Below are positions 35,185 to 43,103 of a stretch of DNA of 46,350 bases, one piece after another. This DNA is from an uncultured Myxococcales bacterium. GTDB taxonomy: Bacteria > Myxococcota_A > UBA9042 > CAIXZC01. The translations under genes were made by a program, and so were the position numbers. The notes below the pieces were generated by a model that worked only from the letters and a program-made list of their open reading frames with translations, was not told the origin of the DNA and did no database searches. Location of the stretch: NCBI GenBank assembly GCA_903895725.1, contig CAITUV010000051.1, positions 1-46,350 of the forward strand. Reading direction: 5' to 3'. Positions within the stretch are counted from its first letter, which is position 1, and each line of letters starts with the position of its first letter.

Positions 35185-38100
35185 CTACTTCACCCATACA
35201 TACAATGCCCAGGGACTCTTGCGATACCAGTCTGCGTTTCCGCAGCACCCCAGCCCCTCACCGGTATCCGTGGTCGACTGGCCGCACTCGTTGTTGAAGA
35301 CATAGCCCCACTTGATACCGCCGTAGGTGTACTCGAAGCTGGTCAGGTTGAAGTACGGGCCGCTTCGCCAGCACAGGCCGTTGCCGGTCGTGGTGGAGGT
35401 CCAGGTGTTGTCGGTGAAGGCTGCGGCGGGCCAGGGAACGTTGTAGCTTCCCCCCTCGTTTCCCGTCTTGTTCCCCTCGGCGTTGCTCAGTGCCTTGTAA
35501 GCGGTGGCGTTGATGGTCCTGGCCCAGCCTCCGTTGGCGATGGAAGTCCAGGTCTTGGATGCGGTCATGCGGAGCTTCTCGCCGCTCAGCTTGGAGTAGG
35601 CGAGGTTCACCATGTTTGCGTCGTCCATGGTGGCGTCGGTGGGATTGAGGGTCACATCGGCCTGGCCCCAACCTGCCCAGACGCTGACCGCGAGGGGGGA
35701 ACCGTATCCCGAGTTCGAGGCCTGCTTCATGACCAGGGTCCAGCCGCCGCCGTCCGAGGTCATGTCGCAGTACACCTTGATCTTGGAGCCGTCCGCCAGG
35801 GGGTCGATGTCGTAGACCCCGGACAGGGCTCCTGCGTTGTACTGGAGGGCCTCCTTGCAGCTCTTGTAGACACAGCCGTCGTTGACCTTGTCGTTGCAGT
35901 TGTCGTCCTTGGCATTGTTGCAAACCTCGGCGACACCCGGCCCGACGTTGGCGTCGAGGTCGTCGCAATCCCCACCGGTGATGGCGGTGTAGGTTTCCCC
36001 CGGCGAGCAGAGGCACTGGAAGTCACCGACCTTTCCGAATCCGTCCTTGTCCCCGTCGACGAAATAGGCTTTGCAGCCACCAGAGTCTTTGGGGTCGGCT
36101 GACCCGTCGCAGTCATTGTCGACGCCGTCGCACCACTCGGGAGTTGCACCTTCGAGCGGGTCGCACGTCTGCGGATCGCCGTCCACGCAGTTGGCCACGG
36201 TGTGCAGACACTCGCCCACCCCGCACGTCGTGAATCCGAGCGCCTCGTCGATCTGGCCGTCGCAGTCGTCGTCCAGCCCGTTGCAGGTCTCGGTCCCCGC
36301 CCCATCCAGCGGGTCGCAGACTTGTGGAACGCCGCCCAGGCAGGCCTCCACCGAGTGCATGCATACGCCCTTGCCGCACGTGACCGGGAACAGGTCCTCG
36401 TCAGAAAGCCCGTCGCAGTCGTTGTCCAGACCGTCGCAGGTTTCCGGCTTGACCCCGAGCAACGGGTCGCAGACCGCCACCTTGCCGTTCACACAGTAGT
36501 CCTGCTCGTGCTCGCAGATGCCCTTGCCGCAGGTGACCGTGCCCAGCTCCTCGTCGGTCTGACCGTCGCAGTCGTTGTCCACCCCGTCGCAGGTCTCCTT
36601 GCCGGCTCCCTGGAACGGATCGCACACCTGTTCTTCCCCGCCGATGCAGGCTTTGACCGTGTGGAAGCAGGCCCCCTTGCCGCATGCGAGCTGGCCCAAC
36701 TCCTCGTCGGTCTTCGCGTCGCAGTCATTGTCGATGCCGTCGCAGATCTCGGTATCCGCCCCGTCGAGCGGGTCACACACCTGAGGCTTGCCTTGCGCAC
36801 AGTTGGCGACCGAATGCGTGCAGTTGCCCAGGCCGCATGTCGTGCTGCCCAGCTCCTCGTCGGTCATTCCATCGCAGTCGTTGTCGATGCCGTCGCAGGC
36901 CTCCACCTTGGCCCCTTCCAGCGGATCACACGTCTGGAGCTTCCCGCCGAGGCAGGCCGGAACCTTGTGAGTGCAGGCTCCCTTGCCGCAGGACACGACG
37001 CCGAGCCCTTCGTCGATGGCATCGTCGCAGTTGTTGTCCTTGCCGTCGCACTTCTCGACCGCCAGGTGGTTTGCGCCGGGGTCGAGCGGACCGCAATCCG
37101 AGTCATCCGGGTCCGCATCGTTGTCGTCGTCGAGGTCCACGCAGTCCTTGAGCCCGTCCAGGTCGAAGTCCGGGAAGCCTTCGTCCTGCATCCCGTCGCA
37201 GTCGTTGTCCACCCCGTCGCACGCTTCCTGGGCCTTGGGGTGCACCGCCGGGTCCAGCGGAGCGCAGTCGAGCGCGTCCAGAGTGCCATCGCCGTCCAGG
37301 TCCCCCTCGCACGCATCGCCGATTCCGTCCTTGTCCTGGTCGGACTGCGTGGGGTTGGCCACAAGGGGGCAGTTGTCGTTGCCATCGGCGTAGCCGTCGC
37401 CGTCGTCGTCATCGTCACACGCGTCGCCCTTTCCGTCCTTGTCCGGATCGGTCTGGGCCGGATTCTTGAGCAGCGGGCAGTTATCGGCCAGGTCGGGTAC
37501 GGCATCGCCGTCCTTGTCCGGGTCGCATGCATCGCCCACGAGGTCGCCGTCCAGGTCGGCCTGCTCCTCGTTCTTCACGGTCGGACAGTTGTCGACCTCG
37601 TTCTTCACTCCGTCGCCGTCCTTGTCCGGGTCGGCACAGTCGGCCACGAGATCGCCGTCCGCATCCGGGAAGCCCTCATCCACCTGGAAGTCGCAGTCGT
37701 TGTCCTTGCCGTCACACTGCTCCTGGGCCTTGGGATTCACCGTCGCATCGAGCGGCATGCAATCGAGCGAGTCCGTCGTGCCGTCGTTGTCGTCGTCGTC
37801 GTCCGTGCAATCCTTCCAGCCGTCAAAGTCGGAATCGGGGAAGCCCTCATCCACCAGGGCGTTGCAGTCGTTGTCCTTGCCGTCGCACTTCTCGGTGCCC
37901 TCCGGCTTCACTTCGGGGTCGTGCGGGCCGCAATCCTCCTCGTCCATCACGAGGTCGTTGTCGTCATCCGGATCGCACGGGTCGCCGATCTTGTCCAGGT
38001 CGAAGTCCTTCTGCTGCGGGTTGAAATCCATGGGACAGTTGTCGAGCCCGTCGGGAATCCCGTCTCCGTCCTTGTCGTTCTCGAGGCAGTCGGCGACTCC

Positions 38101-39120
38101 GTCGTCGTCAGTATCGGAGAAGTCCTCGTCGACCTCACCGTCGCAGTCGTCGTCCTTCCCGTTGCACTGCTCCTTCTCCGCCTCGTCCCCCTGGCAGGCG
38201 GACTTGCCGTCCACGCAGGACAGCGTCCCCGGGCAGTTGCCGTACTGGTTGGTCACGAAGCAGGCGGCACCGGAGGTTCCGTCGTCCACGCTGCCGTTGC
38301 AGTCGTCGTCGAGGCCGTTGCACGTTTCCTCCCCGGGATCTGCGGCCGAGCAGGTAGTCAACCCTGCGGCCACGCACTTGCGGGTCCCCACGCACTTTCC
38401 CCACTCGTTCTCGACGAAGCAGTCGGTCTGGGCCGCCAGGTTTGCAAACCACGTGTTGCACTCGCACTCCGCTGCGTCCCGAATGCACTGGGTCGCGGGG
38501 CTGCCTGCGACGTCCACGGCCACCTTGCACAAGTAGCCGGCAGGACAGTCCTCATTGCCCTCGCATGGCCCGCCACAGAAAGAGCCGGCCCCTCCGTACG
38601 GCATGCACGCGGCCCCGGAATCCACGCCGTTGCCGTGGCAATCCGCGTTGGCCAGACACGGACGGCACAGGTCCATGAACTTCGGCGCACAGATATAGAT
38701 CTGGTCTTGGCCGCTGGGCTGGTAGTAGACGCACTCCCATCCGAACGGGCACTCGTCCTGGCAGGTCGACGTGCACTTGAGGCCGTCTGGGGTCTGGATG
38801 CAGTATCCCTCGATGCAGTCGTCGCCGGTCTTGCACGGGTCCCCTGCCTGGCCGGGAAGAAACGGAATCTCTCCTGTCGTTTCGGGCAGTGCGATCTCGG
38901 ACACGGCCTCGTACGGCACCAGCTCGAAGGCCGCCTCCGGCTGGGCGACCTCGGCCTCGGCTTCAACAGCCGGCACATCGGCGGCCGGCTCCACACCCTG
39001 GTCCGGAGTCTCGGTCACGCTGCCCCCGCCCCCACACGCAGGAGACAGGCAGGCAGCGCTCAGCAGCGCACCCAGCGACAGCAGCCTGAAAGCCAGGGGA
39101 ATCCTCGTCTTCGTGCTCAT
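35185..39120 (-). CDS. Lipoprotein D: cysteine scaffold, TSP3/MopE stalk, C-terminal fibrinogen-like domain
   Basis: 1311 residues, closely paralogous to lipoproteins C and E. The N-terminal signal has two possible lipid cysteines (LSAAC, Cys24, and SPAC, Cys29). The shared scaffold (EGYCIQTPDGLKC, LCRPC, GSFCGGPC, CPAGYLC, AECEC) is followed by MopE motifs and TSP3-type repeats to about residue 690, then six 51-residue CG.G.C.H.V...CDG.DNDC repeats at about 705-1010 and a DGDKDGFG segment. The fibrinogen-like domain occupies about 1086-1311 (CKEALQYN, GVYDIDPLADG, YCDMTSDGGGWTLV), ending in WALYVWVK. ATG 39120 follows an AGAGG site; the TTG at 39141 upstream is not supported. It has its own promoter at 39182-39210. 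Surface adhesion or glycan recognition is inferred. Confidence 0.9.
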   Translation of the reverse strand: MSTKTRIPLAFRLLSLGALLSAACLSPACGGGGSVTETPDQGVEPAADVPAVEAEAEVAQPEAAFELVPYEAVSEIALPETTGEIPFLPGQAGDPCKTGDDCIEGYCIQTPDGLKCTSTCQDECPFGWECVYYQPSGQDQIYICAPKFMDLCRPCLANADCHGNGVDSGAACMPYGGAGSFCGGPCEGNEDCPAGYLCKVAVDVAGSPATQCIRDAAECECNTWFANLAAQTDCFVENEWGKCVGTRKCVAAGLTTCSAADPGEETCNGLDDDCNGSVDDGTSGAACFVTNQYGNCPGTLSCVDGKSACQGDEAEKEQCNGKDDDCDGEVDEDFSDTDDDGVADCLENDKDGDGIPDGLDNCPMDFNPQQKDFDLDKIGDPCDPDDDNDLVMDEEDCGPHDPEVKPEGTEKCDGKDNDCNALVDEGFPDSDFDGWKDCTDDDDDNDGTTDSLDCMPLDATVNPKAQEQCDGKDNDCDFQVDEGFPDADGDLVADCADPDKDGDGVKNEVDNCPTVKNEEQADLDGDLVGDACDPDKDGDAVPDLADNCPLLKNPAQTDPDKDGKGDACDDDDDGDGYADGNDNCPLVANPTQSDQDKDGIGDACEGDLDGDGTLDALDCAPLDPAVHPKAQEACDGVDNDCDGMQDEGFPDFDLDGLKDCVDLDDDNDADPDDSDCGPLDPGANHLAVEKCDGKDNNCDDAIDEGLGVVSCGKGACTHKVPACLGGKLQTCDPLEGAKVEACDGIDNDCDGMTDEELGSTTCGLGNCTHSVANCAQGKPQVCDPLDGADTEICDGIDNDCDAKTDEELGQLACGKGACFHTVKACIGGEEQVCDPFQGAGKETCDGVDNDCDGQTDEELGTVTCGKGICEHEQDYCVNGKVAVCDPLLGVKPETCDGLDNDCDGLSDEDLFPVTCGKGVCMHSVEACLGGVPQVCDPLDGAGTETCNGLDDDCDGQIDEALGFTTCGVGECLHTVANCVDGDPQTCDPLEGATPEWCDGVDNDCDGSADPKDSGGCKAYFVDGDKDGFGKVGDFQCLCSPGETYTAITGGDCDDLDANVGPGVAEVCNNAKDDNCNDKVNDGCVYKSCKEALQYNAGALSGVYDIDPLADGSKIKVYCDMTSDGGGWTLVMKQASNSGYGSPLAVSVWAGWGQADVTLNPTDATMDDANMVNLAYSKLSGEKLRMTASKTWTSIANGGWARTINATAYKALSNAEGNKTGNEGGSYNVPWPAAAFTDNTWTSTTTGNGLCWRSGPYFNLTSFEYTYGGIKWGYVFNNECGQSTTDTGEGLGCCGNADWYRKSPWALYVWVK
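36088..37005 (-). repeat. six 153-bp tandem coding repeats in lipoprotein D
   Basis: Six consecutive 51-codon units, each ending in a CDGxDNDCDG metal-binding motif, homologous to four units in lipoprotein C and five in E. Boundaries are approximate. Confidence 0.75.
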
Positions 39121-39181
39121 GGCAGCCTCTCGTTCATGCAAGAATCTCGTTCGAATCCGATCGGCCTCGGCCGACCCGTTC

Positions 39182-39210
39182 AGGGTATCTCAGATGCGGG
39201 CGTGGAACAA
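39182..39210 (-). promoter_or_regulatory. promoter for lipoprotein D
   Basis: Minus strand TTGTTC (39210-39205), 17 bases, TACCCT (39187-39182), 62 bases before ATG 39120. Confidence 0.45.
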
Positions 39211-39237
39211 GGGCTGTGCTGGCCGGCCCGAACCGTA

Positions 39238-39256
39238 CCGCCCCCTCTGGAGGCGG
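39238..39256 (-). terminator. hairpin downstream of lipoprotein E
   Basis: CCGCCCCC-TCT-GGAGGCGG pairs over eight positions with one G-T wobble and a 3-nt loop, 24 bases past the stop at 39281. No T-run. It separates lipoprotein E from the promoter of lipoprotein D. Confidence 0.45.
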
Positions 39257-39280
39257 GTCCGACTGGCGCGGTCCGACGCG

Positions 39281-42200
39281 CTACCTCACGAAGATCGTCA
39301 CGATGTGGCCCGGCCAGCCGGTGTGGGCATCCCCTTCGCTGTCCACGTCGCCCGAGTTGTACCCCGATTCAGGAGCCGACTTGCTGCCGATGCCCACGTC
39401 GAAATCGTTGGGGGAGTTGGTGAAGCGGAGAAGCTCGTCGGTCCCGTGCATGGAGATGTTGGCACCGATCTTGTCGTTGGAGAACAGGTTGCACATGCCC
39501 CCGTGCCAGGCCGCGTTGAACGGGTGGATGCACCCCTTGTTGCGGAACTTGGCCGTGTTCACATTCGGCCCCACCGGCGGATCCCCCACGAAGTACGTGA
39601 CCTCGAGCGTTGCCAACCCAGCCAGAAACCCCTTGAGCGTCTTGCCGCCCATCCACGAGCCGGTCTGAACCAGGCGGTTGTCGGTCCCGCACGGGGTCGT
39701 GGCATCGAAGAAAAGGAGCTCGCTGCCGGACACTGTCGAGTAGGTTTCGTACAGCACGTCGGAGCCAGTGGTGAGGCTGAAATCCGCCGTGCTCCCAAGC
39801 GTGGAGTTGGAGTACCACGCATCGTAGAGAAGGTTGGATGCGTCGGCTCCGTTCACGCGTGCGACCAGAGTCCAGCCGCCTCCGTCCGTGGTCATGTCGC
39901 AGTAGGCGGTGAAGGGCACGCCAGGACCTGCACCGTCCGGGTCGACAGCGTAGGTGCCGTTCCCCTTGGACTTGCCTGCATCGAGGAACGCCTTGCAGCT
40001 TGCCAGTGGGCAGTCCTCGTCCGCTCCGTCATTGCAGTCGTCGTCCTTGCCATTGCCGCAGACCTCGGCCTTGCCGGGATTCACGTTGGGATCCCCGTCC
40101 GCACAATCGCCCGCCAGCAAAGCCGAGTAAGGCTTCTCCGGTCCGCACAGGCATCGTGGTGGCCCGTCCCCGTAGCCGTCGCCGTCGCCGTCGCCGAAGT
40201 ACTCCACGCAGCCCGCTGCCCCTTCCTGGTCGACCTTGCCGTCGCAGTCGTTGTCCAGACCGTCGCACGTCTCGTCCGAGGCCCCTTCAAGCGGGTCGCA
40301 CTGCTGGGGCGCTCCGTCCTTGCAGGCCGGAACCTCGTGCTCGCACTCCCCCTTGCCGCATTTGAGGATTCCCAGGCCGTCGTCCACGCTGCCGTCGCAG
40401 TCGTTGTCGAGCCCGTCGCACGCTTCCGGGGCAAGCCCCTGGAGCGGGTTGCAGAGCTGCGGCACGCCGGCAACGCAGTTGGCAACCGTGTGGCTGCACG
40501 CCCCCAGGCCGCAGGTCGTCGTACCGAGATCCTCGTCGGCCAGGCCGTCGCAGTCGTTGTCCTTGCCGTCGCACCCCTCCGGAACCGCTCCGAGCATCGG
40601 GTCGCACTCGGCAGGCACGCCGCCGTTGCACGCGGGCACCGAGTGAAGGCAGCTACCGAGGCCGCACTGGACCTGGCCCAGCCCCTCGTCCAACTTGCCG
40701 TCGCAGTCGTTGTCGAGGCCGTCGCACATCTCCGCTGCGGCCCCCTCCAGGGGATCGCACTTGGCGGGCGCTCCGCCCTTGCACGGGTACTGTGCGTGCT
40801 GGCATTGACCGACGCCGCACAGTGTCCAGCCGAGGTCTTCGTCGGTCATGCCGTCGCAGTCGTTGTCCTTGCCGTCGCAGGCTTCGGGCTCGGCCCCCTC
40901 GTACGGGTCGCAGGTCTGCGGCTTGCCTGCGGCGCACGCCTCGACTGCGTGCCCGCACACGCCTTTGCCGCAGTAGAACATCCCGAGTTCCTCGTCTACC
41001 TGTCCGTCGCAGTCGTTGTCGACTCCGTCGCAGGCCTCCTTGGCCGAGTGGTGGATGGCCGGGTCGAGCGGCTTGCAGTCTGCGTCGTCCGGGTCCGAGT
41101 CGCCGTCGTCATCCCCGTCGACGCAGCTCTTGATGCCGTCCGAGTCCTGATCGGGGAAGCCCTCATCCACCGCAAGATTGCAGTTGTTGTCTGCCCCGTC
41201 GCAGGCCTCGACCGCTCCCGGGTGCACGGCAGGGTCGAGCGGTGCACAGTCGTTGTTGTCCAGGCTGCCGTCTCCGTCCGAATCATCCTCGCAGGCGTCA
41301 CCGGTACCGTCCTTGTCCGCGTCCTTCTGGTCCTTGTTCGCCACCACGGGGCAGTTGTCCGCTTCGTCACCGAGGCCGTCGCCGTCGTCGTCCGCGTCGC
41401 AGGCGTCTCCGAGCCCGTCCTTGTCGAGATCGCCCTGGAGCGTGTTCTTGAGGCCCGGGCAGTTGTCCACAGCGTCCGGGATGGAATCTCCATCCGCATC
41501 CGGGTCGCAGGCGTCGCCCAGCCCGTCCTTGTCTGCGTCCACCTGGTCCGGGTTTGCCGCCACGGGGCAGTTGTCCGCCCCGTCCAGGAGGCCGTCGCCG
41601 TCGTCGTCGCCGTCCATGCAGTCCGGGATTGCGTCCTGGTCCAGATCTGCGAATCCCTCGTCCACCTGGTTGTCGCAGTCGTTGTCCTTCCCGTCGCAGA
41701 CCTCGTCGCCACCGGGGAACGCTTCGGGGTCCTTGGGGGCGCAATCGTCCCCGTCCGGGACCAGGTCGTTGTCGTCGTCCTTGTCACACGCATCGCCGAA
41801 GTTGTCGGAGTCGAAGTCCTGCTGGCCCGGATTGTACGCGGCCGGGCAGTTGTCGAGAGCATCGGGGACCGCGTCGCCATCCTTGTCATCGGTCATGCAA
41901 TCGGCAATCCCGTTGGCGTCGGTATCTGCGAACCCCTCGTCGGTCTCGCCGTCGCAATCGTCGTCCTTGCCGTTGCACGCCTCCGTCTCCGCGGCCGGCC
42001 CCACGCACACACTCTTGCCGGCCGTGCACTCCTCGGTTCCCGGGCAGGCGCCGAACGGGCTGATGACCAGGCATTCCGCTCCCCCGGTATCTTCATCCAC
42101 GGCAGCGTCACAGTCGTCGTCGAGGCCGTTGCAGGTCTCCGTCGCCGGCAGGGGGGCGGAGCAATCGGTCAACCCGTCGGCTGCACACTGGCGAAGCCCG

Positions 42201-42898
42201 GAACAGGAACCGACTTCGTTCGTCGCAAAGCAGGTGGTCTCCGCTCCGGTATCCACGAACCATTGAAGGCACGGGCACTCGCCGTCGGAGAGCACACACT
42301 GGGTCACCTCGGCACCGGTCACATCATGCCCCTCCGCACACTCGTACCCGGCGGGGCAGTCGGCATCGCCGCACGGGATTCCGCAGAAGCTGCCGGCATC
42401 CCCGTAGCGGATGCACTTCTGGCCGGCGTCCGCCCCGTTTCCCCAGCAGTCCGCGTTCAGATCGCAGGGTCGGCACAGGTCCATGGCGGGGGGTACGCAT
42501 AGGAAGACCTGGTCCGGCAGGCTCGGCGTGTAGAGCGCACAGACCCAGCCGAATGGACATTCCTCCTCGCAGGCCTGGGTGCACTGTTTGCCGTCCGGAG
42601 TCTGGATGCAGAAACCGGAGTCGCACATGGAACCGCTGCTGCACGGGTATCCCGGCTTTCCCGGCTCGGGTGTCCACGGGACGTCGACCGCCTTCCCGTC
42701 CGAATCCCACTGCCCGTCGTCCGGAGCGAGCGCCTCCTCCCCCTGCAGATCGATGCCAACGTCCCCCCCGGCAGGCACATCCGGGGAATCGGCTCCCGGG
42801 ACTTCCCCCGGTGAAACATCGAGGGTCACGATGGTTGCCCCACCGCCGCAAGAGGCCAGGATCAGACATAGCAACAGTGTGGAGGTCGAGTTTCGCAT
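39281..42898 (-). CDS. Lipoprotein E: cysteine scaffold, TSP3/MopE stalk, C-terminal fibrinogen-like domain
   Basis: 1205 residues. The lipobox LASC gives Cys17. The layout matches C and D: scaffold (SGFCIQTPDGKQC, LCRPC, GSFCGIPC, GECPC), MopE motifs, TSP3-like repeats with DNCPxxxNPxQ cores, then five 51-residue CG.G.C.H repeats at about 640-895, a DGDGDGYGDG segment and a fibrinogen-like domain at about 967-1205 (CKAFLDAGKSKG, TYAVDPDGAG, YCDMTTDGGGWTLV). The C-terminal lobe differs from C and D (GGMCNLFSNDKIG, ending HIVTIFVR) and recalls intelectin-like variants, so ligand specificity probably differs. ATG 42898 has GGAG about nine bases upstream and a promoter at 42926-42955; the in-frame ATG 42955 is too far upstream. 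Divergent from the gene at 43104. Confidence 0.9.
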   Translation of the reverse strand: MRNSTSTLLLCLILASCGGGATIVTLDVSPGEVPGADSPDVPAGGDVGIDLQGEEALAPDDGQWDSDGKAVDVPWTPEPGKPGYPCSSGSMCDSGFCIQTPDGKQCTQACEEECPFGWVCALYTPSLPDQVFLCVPPAMDLCRPCDLNADCWGNGADAGQKCIRYGDAGSFCGIPCGDADCPAGYECAEGHDVTGAEVTQCVLSDGECPCLQWFVDTGAETTCFATNEVGSCSGLRQCAADGLTDCSAPLPATETCNGLDDDCDAAVDEDTGGAECLVISPFGACPGTEECTAGKSVCVGPAAETEACNGKDDDCDGETDEGFADTDANGIADCMTDDKDGDAVPDALDNCPAAYNPGQQDFDSDNFGDACDKDDDNDLVPDGDDCAPKDPEAFPGGDEVCDGKDNDCDNQVDEGFADLDQDAIPDCMDGDDDGDGLLDGADNCPVAANPDQVDADKDGLGDACDPDADGDSIPDAVDNCPGLKNTLQGDLDKDGLGDACDADDDGDGLGDEADNCPVVANKDQKDADKDGTGDACEDDSDGDGSLDNNDCAPLDPAVHPGAVEACDGADNNCNLAVDEGFPDQDSDGIKSCVDGDDDGDSDPDDADCKPLDPAIHHSAKEACDGVDNDCDGQVDEELGMFYCGKGVCGHAVEACAAGKPQTCDPYEGAEPEACDGKDNDCDGMTDEDLGWTLCGVGQCQHAQYPCKGGAPAKCDPLEGAAAEMCDGLDNDCDGKLDEGLGQVQCGLGSCLHSVPACNGGVPAECDPMLGAVPEGCDGKDNDCDGLADEDLGTTTCGLGACSHTVANCVAGVPQLCNPLQGLAPEACDGLDNDCDGSVDDGLGILKCGKGECEHEVPACKDGAPQQCDPLEGASDETCDGLDNDCDGKVDQEGAAGCVEYFGDGDGDGYGDGPPRCLCGPEKPYSALLAGDCADGDPNVNPGKAEVCGNGKDDDCNDGADEDCPLASCKAFLDAGKSKGNGTYAVDPDGAGPGVPFTAYCDMTTDGGGWTLVARVNGADASNLLYDAWYSNSTLGSTADFSLTTGSDVLYETYSTVSGSELLFFDATTPCGTDNRLVQTGSWMGGKTLKGFLAGLATLEVTYFVGDPPVGPNVNTAKFRNKGCIHPFNAAWHGGMCNLFSNDKIGANISMHGTDELLRFTNSPNDFDVGIGSKSAPESGYNSGDVDSEGDAHTGWPGHIVTIFVR
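40215..40980 (-). repeat. five 153-bp tandem coding repeats in lipoprotein E
   Basis: Five consecutive 51-codon units homologous to those in lipoproteins C and D. Boundaries are approximate. Confidence 0.75.
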
Positions 42899-42925
42899 GA
42901 TGTCGGCTCCGCGTTGAGCAGTCCG

Positions 42926-42955
42926 AGGATACCGCCTGAGACGGGCGGGTGGCAA
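42926..42955 (-). promoter_or_regulatory. promoter for lipoprotein E
   Basis: Minus strand TTGCCA (42955-42950), 18 bases, TATCCT (42931-42926), 27 bases before ATG 42898. Confidence 0.55.
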
Positions 42956-43018
42956 GATCCGCAGTGGGCAGGATCCGCTGCCACTTTCACTCGGCTACCA
43001 CACGGATCGGCGGTGGGC

Positions 43019-43047
43019 TTTACATCGCCCCTTCCGCTGGGTATCCT
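43019..43047 (+). promoter_or_regulatory. promoter for the 43104-44432 gene
   Basis: TTTACA (43019-43024), 17 bases, TATCCT (43042-43047). It shares its -10 sequence with the divergent lipoprotein E promoter about 70 bp away, which may indicate co-expression. Confidence 0.6.
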
Positions 43048-43103
43048 CCCCTGAGTCGTCTGCTGAATTGTCCGCTCGCGTGCCCACAGTCAGGGAGGGA
43101 GAC

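Noticed and set aside
39121..39280. tRNA-like GC-rich stretch between lipoproteins E and D
   Set aside because: No cloverleaf or T-loop sequence; it is explained by a terminator hairpin and a promoter.
36202..39423. Long plus-strand open frame opposite lipoprotein D
   Set aside because: Antisense shadow of a repetitive GC-rich gene: the monotonous AVVVLAVA-type translation mirrors the Asp/Cys repeats. No ribosome site or family match.
38771..42502. 1243-codon plus-strand open frame opposite lipoproteins D and E
   Set aside because: Same artefact; it spans two real genes and their intergenic promoter and terminator.
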